Positions 1 through 10,502 of a DNA stretch of 64,000 nucleotides are shown here, one piece after another. This stretch comes from Purpureocillium takamizusanense (Eukaryota > Ascomycota > Sordariomycetes > Hypocreales > Ophiocordycipitaceae), in contig NC_063074.1 in the NCBI RefSeq assembly GCF_022605165.1, positions 2,321,501-2,385,500 on the forward strand, read 5' to 3'. A program made the translations under genes and the position numbers. The notes beneath the pieces were generated by a model that saw only the letters and a list, made by a program, of their open reading frames with translations, did no database searches and was not told the DNA's origin. Within the stretch, counting starts at the first letter, position 1; every line of letters starts with the position of its first letter.

Positions 1-390
1 CCCAATGCGTGTGGCGAACTATGCTCTCGGAGAGATCCTACTCAGGCACGTCTCGAGAGAGCCACAGGCGCAAACAAGCGTCGTCCCTTGTTCTGCAAAA
101 TTGAGAATCGACAGCAACTTGGCAAGCCCTCCTGGCAAAAGCCAGACTGGGCTTCCCCTCTAAATCCAGTGCGCGACCGTTGCCTGCCGCTGAGCTCGCG
201 ACATACAGCTCGAATTTGAGGCTCAGCTATGCGCCCGTAGCTTTTACCAACGACGAATAGCCTGCCGACTACTAGCAGAAGCGTCATCATTGTGCACAGG
301 TGGTTAAAATACAAAGACTCCATGGCGCATCATGATCGCCACGCTCTCCTCTCGTCTTGCTGCACCAACGCCATGACAGGGAGAAGTGGC
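1..390. other. left edge, 3' flank of YIP4
   Basis: About 390 bases downstream of the YIP4 stop codon. Short open frames occur on both strands but none resembles a protein family and none has a plausible splice pattern. It probably holds the YIP4 3' UTR and spacer. I see no repeat or RNA gene here. Confidence 0.5.
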
Positions 391-1429
391 TCAGCTGATG
401 AAGCAGAGGCAGCCCAGTCCCAGGTAGAAGACGAGCAGCGGGTAGACGGCGATGGCGACGCGGTTCTTGACGACGCCGCTGCCGCCAAGAATGCTCACGC
501 CGGCCGCAAGGGACCAAGAGATGAGCACCAGATAGACCGGGATACGCGCGATCCAATGAAGCTTGAGCGCCGACATGAGAGCAGCCAGGACGAGCGGAAA
601 CAGGGTGTAGCCAATTATGCACACGCTCTGGGCAAAGGAGCTATTGCACGGTCAGCAAAGGTGGCTCAGAATCGAGGGTTCGTCCGCCAACATACATGTT
701 GCCGCCCAAAAGCTTGATCTGAAGCGTGACGACGGCTTCTCCCAACCAAATCATGGCAAAGACACCGCTGAATACGGCGTCCTTCTGGTCGGCGCGAGCA
801 GTGAAGCTGAGCAGGAGACTGAGAAGCAGGCAAAAAATCAGCGGCCCCCACAAGTCCCAGTCCCGCAGACCGGGGCTCATGTTGCTCTGCAAGAGAGCTT
901 CGGCGTCCATGACGCGGCTGGCGAGGCCGGTCAGCTCCTCCCTTGTACCTGATATGCCGGCACCGCGGAGGTTAGAATAGGCCCCACGAAGGCCACCTTC
1001 GGAGTCGAACATTGTCCCCCCCAACAAGTACCGCGGGTAAAGAACTTCTCTCAGCTTGGCCCAGACGGCAAGCAAGTCGCGACGCAGTGTCTCCCAAACC
1101 GTTTCATCAATGGTATTCTGCGGCGCCCGACGATCCTCGCCCGGGATTGACGATGTCAGGTAGTTCTCGTTGAGCGGCCGAGACGAGGAGCTAGAGCCAA
1201 TGTTTCCCGCCAGCGGTTGACGAGAGGACTGGTTCCCGAGGGGATCATCGAAGTCGTTGAGATCGGCTGTCGAGTGGCAGCAATGTCAGCGCCACATGCT
1301 TCAGTGAACACGACCAGACCGGCGGTGACCATTGCAAACAAAGGGCCACGAACCATCATCCGGGTCAATCAGGTCATCATCTTCTAGTGAAGGATGGCTG
1401 TAATTTCCTCTAGCACTGGAAGAGGCCAT
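391..1429 (-). CDS. YIP4: Yip1-domain Golgi membrane protein (YIP4/YIPF6)
   Basis: Three exons: 1429-1354, 1266-696 and 640-391, 298 residues. The ATG at 1429 opens a short acidic N-terminus (MASSSARGNYS), followed by the conserved IDETVWETLRRDLLAVW block that precedes the Yip1 domain. The second half carries about five hydrophobic segments, starting at DLWGPLIFCLLLS and ending in YPLLVFYLGLGC. Introns are 1267-1353 and 641-695; the second joins GGN to ISFAQSVCIIGY, which matches the family. Yip4/YIPF6 proteins sit in Golgi membranes, bind Rab GTPases and help vesicle traffic. The stop is TGA at 391-393. The call is family-level and secure; the first intron is placed by frame and splice sites only. 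Confidence 0.88.
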
Positions 1430-2668
1430 GGCGGTTGTGATGTGCTGTGTGCGGGCGGGCGGGCAGCGTCGCGAAGAGCTGTTTGGGTATCTATGGCGAT
1501 CAAGGCTGCGGCGGGCCTGTAGAAAGGACGCGAGCGATAAGAGACAAGGCGAGAATTAGCTTCTTGGGCGTTGAGTCGATCCGTACGAGACCCAAGTGCG
1601 ACGCGCGACGGCTGGCCGTTGGATGTCAAGACGGGTGCCAGGGAAAGGCTGACGTGTGTCGATTGAGGTTGGAGCAATCTGGCCAGCTTCCTGGCGCCCG
1701 TGGTACCTCACTAGGCGTACTTTGGCTAGGTGCCAGGTGGGTTGTTTGCTGCCCACCTACCTGTACCTAGGTACCTTAGAGGTACCTAAGGGGGGGCGAC
1801 CAGGGGGGGGCGATGTCCCACTGAGAGCCACCCGTGCCTGCCCATCCCAAGACAGATGCTAGTAGTAGACGATGTATGGGACCCGAGTGCAGGCTACAAA
1901 GTATAGAGTACCTCACTCATCAAAGCATGTAGTACGCCTATTTACGCAGAGGTACTAGGACCCCATATCTGACTTTGGGCTAGCTTCCCCTGAGTAATAG
2001 GTACCTTACCTGCCTGTCTGTCTATATGGCTAGGGCATTACCTTAGTACTAGTACTAGTAAGTTAGTACCTAGGTACTAAGTTAGTAGGTAGTACCTCAG
2101 ATACAAGCTCACCACGAACCGCGCATGCGCGCGTGCATGCCTGCAAGGTCTCCCGAGGTTACCTCAGTACTAACGTTAGTACCTGGGTAGTCCCTTATTA
2201 TTGACTGACTTGGTACTGTGCTCCGGACCTTCGTGCCTTTGCCTGGACGACTTACAAGCTTCCTCCCACCTCAAAATACTCACCAAGTGAACGTTTCTTC
2301 GGCGCCTCAAGCCGCGCGGGCGACGTGCATAGCTGTTTCGATCTGCGCCTCCGCCGTCGACCTGCTGACACACGTTGGCGAGGCATTCCTCGCCTCTCTA
2401 CTCCCCCTCATTAAAACCTTCGCGTCACTCACCCAACTTGTCGGCGAGCAGGGTCGTCCGCTCGCTTCTTACGCTGACACCACGCACGGAACCTTCGGCG
2501 CCTCATGACAGTGCATTTGAACCATCCGACTGGGCTCGCTCATCTGTGCGGCCTTTCACATCAGCGAGCGCTATCTGTGCGATCGCCTCTTCGGCATCGC
2601 GCGGCGCATTCGACGGGCCCCGTACCTGACTTTTCGCCAAACAGCCCTTCTGCGCAAGGAGCCGTGTC
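1430..2668. repeat. divergent YIP4/EED spacer rich in GGTACC-type motifs
   Basis: No gene is supported in this 1.2 kb region between divergent YIP4 and EED. GGTACC palindromes lie at 1770-1775 and 1781-1786. A dense block at 2041-2100 repeats TAGTAC, TAGGTAC and their complements. It presumably holds both promoters and 5' UTRs. Similar motif clusters recur in nearly every large spacer of the window. Confidence 0.6.
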
Positions 2669-4520
2669 ATGACCACAACTATGGACAACCCTTTCGAGCT
2701 GCCAAAGTTGCGCGTTTCATTCGGCTTCGAGGTAAGTCACAGCGGACGTGAATAGGCACTAGTCATCTCACTGACGCGCCATCTGCAGAACGACACGCGA
2801 TTCCTAGGGTTTGATGACAACGTGGCAGGCACGTACATGTTCTCATCAGCTGCCGTTGCTCGCGCGTGCCTCGGAATCCCCTTTCTAACTAGTAATCTTA
2901 TGATACAGAGTTCTTTGACGTCAAATTTTGTCCCTTTCAGCCCCTCGACTGCGACCCCGTTTTCGCAGCAATAAGCAAGAAACATGTCAGTCTCCATCGT
3001 TCCTTTCGTTCCCAGCGACGACCCGAGCTCAGTCAGGAGTAGATTGTTTTGTGCAGGCTTTCACAAAACTCTGGTGATTCAAACCCATGCGATGTCATCA
3101 AGATTATTCGAGACGACGATGTACGTCCACCATGCAGCCACCCATAGTCGAGTCTATCTAACCAGCCTCCTCACCGTCCAGGCCGAAGCATCTGGCTGTT
3201 GTTGCACTTGGACCAGAAACCCCATGACCGGGGAGCCATATATTTGCGTTGGGGGCGGCGATGCAAAGGTCAAGATATATGATGCCACCGATGGCAGCCT
3301 CGCCGAAGTAAGCATATCAGATGGGATCAAGGACGATGAACCTCCCAAATGCTGACCACATCTCGGCAGTGTTTTGTTGGGCACGGCGGCGTGCGTGATG
3401 ACCCCTCCTCAATTTTCCATGCTGATGGCATTGGGCTGAACTCTTTCCAAGGATGTCAACGACCTGGCAACATCTCCGATAGATTCTTCTGTCATCGCCT
3501 CTGCTTCAGATGATACGAGCGTCCGCATATGGAGCATCGACCCCAAGCACAAGGAACAGCCCTGTCTGTGTATTCTCGCTGGGGAAGGGCACTCTTGGAA
3601 CTTACTTAGTCTGGTACTGCTCCTGCGCAAACATGATGATACTGCATACCAAAAAGTTCCAGCTGACCAGGATGCCGTTGCAAGGCATTTCACGACACTG
3701 GCCGATATCTTCTTTCTGCCGGGCACGATCAGGTTATCAATCTGGTTCGTTTCTTTCCTCAGGCTCATTGCTGTCCAAACGCTTTCCTTCGGCTAACTCG
3801 AAGTCTATTTCACCAGTGGACTATTCCTGATCTTCCTGTCGAGCCCATAGCCACGCCTCTTCAAGTCCACTACCCTCATTTTTCTACATCGGCCGTTCAC
3901 AGCGGCATTGTCGACTGGTAGGTTCAGGGTGCTCGCCAGTAGACCTTGCGAACGTGCTGACGATGCGGCACCAGCGTCGCGTTCTATGGCGATCAAATCC
4001 TGTCCAGGGCGTGTCATGATAATGTCATCGTGCTCTGGAGAATCGAAGGCTTCTCTTCCGACGGGCCTCCGCCAGCTCCCAGCACGGCGCCCACGCTGCA
4101 AAACGTCGTACCGACTAGCAACGAAGATCCCGGGAGGCTGACGCGCTCGGCGTTTGTCCCAGCAACCTCTCCCATATGTCCTGCGCAGTACACCCGGCTG
4201 CTTGAGTTCCACACGCCCAGTTGCGGGCCGCAGTTCTTCATGAGATTTAAGCTGCATCACGTTCCCGGACAGAACCCTGTCCTCGCCTTCTGTAACGCGG
4301 CAGGTAACATTTTCTTCTGGGATCTGAAGCGCCTAACAGTGTATCGTGACATAATAGGGACATTGCGCGACGGACGTCGCGACAAGTCCAAGGCAATTCA
4401 GTTGCCTAATTGGCTGAAACCGGTGATCCCAAGGCAGCGGAGCGACGCAGTCGGCAGACTTCGCAATGCCGGCAGTGACCGAGACTCGAACGCGTCGGGC
4501 CAGACGGGGCACACGGACAA

Positions 4521-4553
<33 letters not shown>

Positions 4554-4794
4554 TACCAATACCAATACCAATACCAATAGCAACAACACGACGGACTTCA
4601 GCCCTGAGACGTTGGAGTCGTGGGCAAGCCGTTACAGTATTGAGGACCCGCAGGAGCCTCTGAGGGCTCACAAGACAGAGTCGTCATCGGCCAACTTTGT
4701 CGGACGCCAGGCGGCGTGGAGTCCTGGCGGCGAGTGGTGCGTGGTGGTGGGAAGCTCGAACACAACGCTGGTGCTGCAGCGCTGGGCCAAGTGA
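2669..4794 (+). CDS. EED: Polycomb PRC2 WD40 subunit EED
   Basis: WD40 scaffold of the PRC2 complex that methylates histone H3 lysine 27. Exons as rebuilt: 2669-2731, 2789-~2828, ~2909-2985, 3043-3120, 3182-3307, 3370-3390, 3452-3613, 3685-3744, 3817-3917 and 3975-4794, about 515 residues. Family landmarks: DPVFAAISKKH then IVLCRLSQ, ICVGGGDAKVKIYDATDG, DVNDLATSPIDSSVIASASD, AFHDTGRYLLSAGHDQVI, HYPHFSTSAVHSGIVD and FMRFKLHHVPG. The start may be 2669 or the in-frame ATG at 2681. The intron after 2828 has no canonical GT donor in the right phase; a GC donor fits. Exon 3370-3390 is only 21 nt. A low-complexity N/S/T insert lies between late WD repeats. The 3' end faces RRN11, 93 bp away. Confidence 0.9.
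4517..4588 (+). repeat. hexanucleotide microsatellite inside EED
   Basis: Tandem CAACAG-like units run into AATACC-like units, encoding alternating Asn-Ser then Asn-Thr. The array stays in frame within the last EED exon, between conserved WD40 segments, and should form a flexible surface loop. Confidence 0.9.
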
Positions 4795-4887
4795 CGGCAT
4801 GGTTGTTTGCAGATGAGCTCCGGCGTGTGGCAAGAATAAATTATCTGACAAACCACATGGTGGGCGTGAATCTCCTGTTCCGCTACC

Positions 4888-6291
4888 TCACACACCTCGA
4901 ATGGGGAGCGATGGATAGAGTGGCGGCGGTGACAAGTATTCCTCCGCTTTGACGTGCTGCCCTTCGAGGACCGCCCGAGCGACATCATCTAGCTCTCCAC
5001 CGTTCTCAAGCAGTCTGTCGAGGACATTGACCGCGGTCTCGAGCTCCCTCTGCCTCCTCAGTTCAGCATGGTGCACATGTTCGCCCGCCACCTGGCCGGC
5101 AGGCACAACCAGATCTGCCAGGTAGAGCGAGGCTGTCGCGCGCATGCGGAGGAAGTGATGGCTCTTACGATAAGGCAGCTGCTGCATAAGCGTGTCCATC
5201 CTCCTTGTGATATCGTCCATGCCGGCCACGGCACGCAGTCGAATCTCGTCCTTGCGCACATCCAGCCTCGATTGCGGATCGGACGCCTCCTCCCGACCGT
5301 ATCCTCGTCCGTGGTCCTCGTTGTTGGACACACCTGCGAGGCTTTGCTGGTCCTCGTCCTCCGGGACTTCGACCTCGGCCTCGGCACGTGCAAGGGCCCA
5401 ACGGTGCTCAGCATAGACGTTGTAGATTTCGCAGCCGAGCATGGCCAGCTGAAAGTCCAACGCCGAGACGCTGCGCGGGAACTTGTAGTCGTACGGGTGC
5501 TGCTGTATGAGCGTCTCGAAGTAGGCCTTGACCTTGGGCATGTTGGACGGCGACCCCCATCGGCGAGGGACGCGGTCGCTGCCATGACTTGTGGGGAACA
5601 TGGATGACTGGCCGGCAGCAGATGCCGTGGGTTGACGGGCGCTGAAGCCGTCGCCGTCTCCCGCCTCCTGCTTCACGAGCGCTGGAACAGGCGGCCCGCT
5701 GCCGTGTGCTGCTGCTGCTGCTGCTCCTCCTCCTCCCGCGACGGGCGGCCGCGGCGTAACATCCTCACCCTCGCGCATCAGGATCTCGGCGCCGAGCGCC
5801 CACAGGCCGTGCTGACGGACGTCGATGGGCCGGCTGCCGGGGCGCAACTGCAGGACGAGCGCATACGCTTTGGCGGCGAGGGCCACCTGCCCCCGGTCCA
5901 GGAACTGGTGTATTGCGCGCAGTAGGACGTCCAGGTGGCTGCCCCTGGGGTCCGCGGGCGTGGAGCGGCGGGCACCTTGGATGGCCTCTGGTGCCTGGGA
6001 CGCCCGCTGGCCGTGCTCATCGTCGTCGTCGTTGTCGAATAGTTCACCACCGCTACCGTCCACGCCCTTGATAGAGACGCGTCTACCGAAGCCGCGGTGC
6101 GGGAAATGCTTGATGCCGTGCGTCGGGTCCTCCTCCGTGTCGGACAGTCCAGCGACGTGCAGCTGGTGCCGCTCACTCGGCGTCCGACTGAACGGGTTGA
6201 TGGCGCCACTTGCCCGATCATTATGCTTCAAGCCAGAGCTTTCAAACTCATCTGCTCCGACCGGGCCGACGCGTTTTCGCTTACCGGTCAT
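4888..6291 (-). CDS. RRN11: RNA polymerase I core factor subunit RRN11-like
   Basis: Single exon, 467 residues from the ATG at 6291 (MTGKRKRVGP); the frame stays open further upstream but only the 6291 start gives the basic N-terminus usual for the family. The middle holds the RRN11/TAF1A-type helical repeat region: HLDVLLRAIHQFLDRGQVAL, then HGLWALGAEILMREGE, then YFETLIQQHPY and ALDFQLAMLGCEIY. Rrn11 is part of the core factor that recruits RNA polymerase I to the rDNA promoter in the nucleolus. Low-complexity linkers include a Gly/Ala run encoded by GCT-rich DNA near 5709-5726. It is convergent with EED. A small C-terminal intron cannot be excluded. Confidence 0.8.
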   Translation of the reverse strand: MTGKRKRVGPVGADEFESSGLKHNDRASGAINPFSRTPSERHQLHVAGLSDTEEDPTHGIKHFPHRGFGRRVSIKGVDGSGGELFDNDDDDEHGQRASQAPEAIQGARRSTPADPRGSHLDVLLRAIHQFLDRGQVALAAKAYALVLQLRPGSRPIDVRQHGLWALGAEILMREGEDVTPRPPVAGGGGAAAAAAHGSGPPVPALVKQEAGDGDGFSARQPTASAAGQSSMFPTSHGSDRVPRRWGSPSNMPKVKAYFETLIQQHPYDYKFPRSVSALDFQLAMLGCEIYNVYAEHRWALARAEAEVEVPEDEDQQSLAGVSNNEDHGRGYGREEASDPQSRLDVRKDEIRLRAVAGMDDITRRMDTLMQQLPYRKSHHFLRMRATASLYLADLVVPAGQVAGEHVHHAELRRQRELETAVNVLDRLLENGGELDDVARAVLEGQHVKAEEYLSPPPLYPSLPIRGV

Positions 6292-6872
6292 GACTTGTGT
6301 AAGCCGCAGGCCATCGAGGTAGGAAATCCTATTTGGGGTGTGATGTGCACCGTGTGATACTAGGTTGGGATTGTTGAAAGTGGGATGTGGGACCCGGTTT
6401 CTTGGATAGAGAAAGTCGGCATATTGTACAATAGTTACGGGCGCCACCACCACCCACATGACTATTACAGGTCCAAACCTCAGGGTCCGGAGGGAAATCT
6501 GGGCAGAGGAGCCATCAGAGCAGGAGCAGGTAAATTTGCTGATTGTAGCTAGGTTGACATATCGTCAAAGTTCGGCAGAGTTATTACGACTGACGTAGGG
6601 CAGCCGACTAGCAAATGCGCTCTTCCATGCAGGAAATGGGCATCCTCGACGCCAGGCTCAGATATTGCAAGTGGCAGGCGGCAACGGCCTTGCAGAGACA
6701 AGTCACGCAAACGCAGGTCGGCATCGGTGGCTCTCTATGCAAAGTAACTGGGCGGACACCCGGCCAATGTTGCTCCAAGGAAGTATCTGCGTGCGCATGG
6801 CGCGCTCTATTTGTAACACACCACACAGTACTGTTACAAGTCCACACAAACAAACGGCTCTATTCCCGTCCT
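6292..6872. other. spacer between RRN11 and the complex I gene
   Basis: About 580 bp holding the RRN11 promoter side and the 3' UTR of the next minus-strand gene. Open frames here are short and give no family resemblance. I see no repeat or RNA gene. Confidence 0.5.
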
Positions 6873-7740
6873 TTACATGGACTTTCGGTCGAAGTACTCC
6901 CACTGGCCCTCGACAGGCTTCTCTTCCAGGTCCTCCCAGCTAAGGTCGTTCAATGTCAGCCACACGCGCTCAACGCGCTGTTAGGGGCGCGAGAGGACAG
7001 CGGGCCTGGTTGTTCAACTTACATCTTGGATTTTTCCATCGTGTCAATCAGCGTCAACTCGCTTTCGGCCACCTGAATGACCTCTTCGATGAGGCCGGCG
7101 CCAATCTTTTGCTCCAATTCGTGAATCCTTGTTTCAGAGCGTCAGCCTCAACATCCAAATACTCGCAACGTTGGCAAGCGCAACAGGTCCAGACTCACTG
7201 CTCGGCCGTCAACTGGGGCTCCTCTTCCCACTCGACCTTCTCGTGGTCCTCCAGGGGTTTGCGCTCGGCCCATATGACCTGGTCTTTCCTCTCCTCGGGG
7301 GTCCGGATGCCCTCGAGCTCGCCGCCCTCGTCCTCCTCGCCGTTCCACTCCTCAATTCTCACGTCGCCCTCCTCGTGCTTGGAGCCAACGACAAAGATGC
7401 GATCGCCGAGCTTGACGGTCCGCGCCTCGCTGCCATCCACGCGGCCGCTGGCCACGCGGAACTGCTCAGCGTTCTTGCTGACCAGCTCGCGGGCCTTGGC
7501 GGCCCACTCGTTGTATCCCGGGGGAACGGTCTGCTCGACGAGGCTCATGCGGTGCTTGGTGACGGCTTCGACGGACTGGCGGTAGAGCGAGGTCTCGGGG
7601 ATCGCTTGCAGCTTGTTGAGAGTGCTGCCATACAGGTAGAGCAGGGTGGACCGGGGCGTGCCGTGAGTCCACAACCCCGTCAGGCCGGTGGGCGTGCCTG
7701 GCTCGAGGTAGCGGGCGAGCACACGAAGTGTTGGCCGCAT
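6873..7740 (-). CDS. NDUFA5: mitochondrial complex I subunit, NDUFA5 / 29.9 kDa type
   Basis: Three exons: 7740-7199, 7127-7023 and 6939-6873, 237 residues. The N-terminus MRPTLRVLARYLEPGTPTG leads straight into the ETC_C1_NDUFA5 domain (LTGLWTHGTPRSTLLYLY, IPETSLYRQSVEAVTKHR, VPPGYNEWAAKARELV). After it comes an acidic region with the conserved fungal tail GAGLIEEVIQVAESEL...WEYFDRKSM. Introns 7128-7198 and 6940-7022 have GT/AG ends. The protein is an accessory subunit of the matrix arm of NADH:ubiquinone oxidoreductase. Its length is slightly shorter than the roughly 270-residue Neurospora 29.9 kDa subunit. A longer upstream open frame lacks an ATG and is ignored. Confidence 0.92.
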
Positions 7741-8442
7741 GCTGGCGAGTCCAATGGGTGCAGCTGGCGACGATGCTGAGCTTGCGGGAAGGCGAGGGAA
7801 ATGCAGGTAGGCAACTTGACGCCGAAAGCCGCCCATGCCCATCCGACCCCAAGCGCCAATCAAACGTGGGGATTAGCAACTGCACGTCACGTGCAGCATT
7901 ACGCTCAACCCCCCAACGAGGTCTGACAATAGCTAGATGCTGCTGGCACACCAACATCACAACCCAGGGTCGATGGCATCGCCGCCAATTCAATTCAAGG
8001 CAATTCAAGGACACGCCAGATACCTCTGGAAGACCATTTGAAAGTGCTGTACGAGCGTCGGAATGTGAATTTATTTTGAAGCGGAAGCTACCTTGTAGCC
8101 GCGCCCCACAGTGGACAAAGACACACTGAGGCCATATTCTTGGTACGAAGAACGGCGCCGGCTTGTAGCCAACCGAGCTATAAAGGGTTTACATCTCCAA
8201 AGAACCAAACATGAAGAGCTAGCAAGCAGCTTGCCCGCCGGCGGGGTAGCGCGGACCTCCTATCTCCTCTCGTCACGCCACAAGAGCATAATCACGCTTG
8301 GGCGGCCTCGGTAGTCGCTTATTCCTCAACGTGGCCATGTCTGGACGACGCTCCGCTTCCATACAACGAGTGCTTCGGCTTCATTTGGAAAACATTTTCC
8401 TCCCAATCAAGAAAATCTGCCAGAGAATTAGGTACCAGCGGC

Positions 8443-9737
8443 TTAGGAAGCCTCCTCACGACTCTTTCGGTAGCTGGCCTGCAAAGCCGATCCTGTTAGT
8501 TGCCATGAAAAGGAAAAGGTTTCAGGGACGGGACAAACCTCTTGCTCGGACTGGAGGCCATCTACAACTGGAGCGAGCTCACTCAAGACCTCGTAGGCCT
8601 TCTTATGGTACTCAATCTGCGCGGCGAGGAGCTCGCGAAGGTTGCGAAGCGGCTCCGGGGAGTCCAAGACCTATTCCGACCATGTGTTAGCCCGGTGCGC
8701 AATCCAGTTGAGGTGTAGGGCGCATTACATTCTTCATAACCCCGACTGCCTCCTCGGTCTGAGTGACAAATTCGTCCTCGGCCTTCTCAATCTCCTCCTG
8801 GGCCTCGGGGCTGAGCTCCTGCTCCTCGTGGCCCTCGGCCTGAGCACCGTGACCGCCGAGCTTGAAAGTAGTACCCTTTGCATGTGCCTTGACAGCGTCC
8901 AGCGACAGTCTAGACTTCTCGACGTTCTTTCTCGCACGCGTAGCGAAATTCAAGTTGGTGTTGAGAGTCGTGCTCCAGCCGGCAAGGAAACGACTCTGAA
9001 TCTGCGAGTCCTGGGCAAGGCGGGCCTCGCCAACACGCTCCATGGTCAGGGCATATTTCTCCAGAGCCGTGGCGAGCGGGTCTTCACCGGCGCCAGTGTG
9101 GCTCTGATGCAGCAGCTGGCTGCTGGACAAGCTGGCGCGGGCGATGGCATGGCTGAATGTCTTGGGCTGTGGCTTTGCCGAGGGAGGGGCGACGAGAGCG
9201 GCCTGCGCCTCGGAGGTAGACGTCGCCGAGGAGAGCAGGTGGACCTTTTCGCTGACCGTGCGGCCCAGGTCCTGGAACGTCTCCTTGATGTTGGGCGGGT
9301 AGTCGTAGGTCTCGTTCTGGTACGACGAGCTGTTCGGACATGGGGATCAGCACAGTGGACAGCGGCAGGAAGAGGGGCGCGAGACTTACGTCACGGCAAA
9401 CATCTTCTGATGAGCCTGCTTCAGGGCATCGGCCCGCTTCTCGAGTTCCAAGTATTCATCGGGGAGCTGGGTCTGAGGAGGTGCAACGACAAGGGGTTAG
9501 TTAGTCAGGACAGCGACTCCGGATCGGTCACGGCATGCGTAGGAAGCGACTCGCCTTGTCTTCGACCTGGCCAAACTGCTCCTTGGTGAACTGAATGGTG
9601 CGCGACGCAAAAGGCGTGAATTGCGCGCCAAAGTTGCTGTTGTCGAGTCAGCTTGCGCCGTGACCACTGGCGCCACCGCCGAGGGACAGCTGCCCATGCA
9701 CGTACGAGAGGTTCTTGCCAAAGCCTTTGAAATCCAT
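8443..9737 (-). CDS. GVP36: Gvp36-like BAR domain protein
   Basis: Six exons: 9737-9706, 9636-9555, 9472-9390, 9329-8729, 8670-8539 and 8478-8443, 321 residues. Starts MDFKGFGKNLS, then FTKEQFGQVEDK, TQLPDEYLELEKRADALK, and a long helical region (SSSQLLHQSHTGAGEDPL, ALEKYALTMERVGEARL, LRNLRELLAAQIEYHKKAYE). This is the fungal Gvp36/BAR family: a membrane-curving coiled-coil dimer of Golgi and endocytic vesicles. The intron 9473-9554 joins EDK to TQL only if its donor is GC (AAG|GCGAGT), a GC-AG intron. Other introns are 9637-9705, 9330-9389, 8671-8728 and 8479-8538. Confidence 0.9.
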
Positions 9738-10502
9738 CTTGGCGAATGCGGCGGCAGTTCAGATTCTGCTCGTGGAATCGTTCAGGAGGATCGGTCCTCT
9801 GTGCAAGCGAATCGGGATGTCGTTAGTTCGGACAGAGCGACGCGGACGACGACTGGGTTGTTGTGCGGGCTTAGTTTGATGAACGAGCGAGCGCGAGAAT
9901 GGAAGCTCCCGTCCTCGTCAGCTCGCCAGACGTGCCGGCCGACTCCAGTGGGGGCCTCCACTGGCTTTGCAGGCGCCAGCAGCTGAAGTAGCCGATACTT
10001 AGTCACGTTGGCAACGCGCACGGTCGGCGCAGCTGAGCAGTGCAGAATCCGCAGTGGATCTCCCGTTCAAAAACGTACCTGATACTTTGTGCATGCTCCT
10101 TCCTTCTGGACAGCTTGGCCAAGCATGGCAACCACGCCTACCGTGACGTGCCTCTTTGCACCCACCAGATGCTGTCTGTCCGACTCCCTCCCACCCCCCT
10201 CGTGGAGCCTCACAAAAAGCTAGGATGTTGCCCTCCTATTCTTCTGAGGGCGACAATCACCTCTCCATATACGCGTAGTACCTCCTCCAAGTTGGAACAC
10301 TTGGATATGTTTTGACGATACCTTTTGCACACACACATCTTACGCACATGCAGACAATTGCTCCGCTGATTGCTCGCAGCGATCACCCTTGCATTGGTTG
10401 AGAAGGTTATATGCCTTGCTGCAAATGCCACCAACAAGCCCATAAAGCCTGCCGAGGTCATTGAACCTGCCCCGTCATCGCTTCCCGCAGCACGGCGCAG
10501 CC
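9738..10502. other. spacer between GVP36 and ARG2
   Basis: About 765 bp: GVP36 promoter and 5' UTR plus the ARG2 3' UTR. No open frame here shows a protein family, and I see no obvious repeat. Confidence 0.5.

Noticed and set aside
8642..9589. 315-residue plus-strand frame
   Set aside because: Antisense shadow of the GVP36 coding exons, and it crosses its introns without regard to structure.
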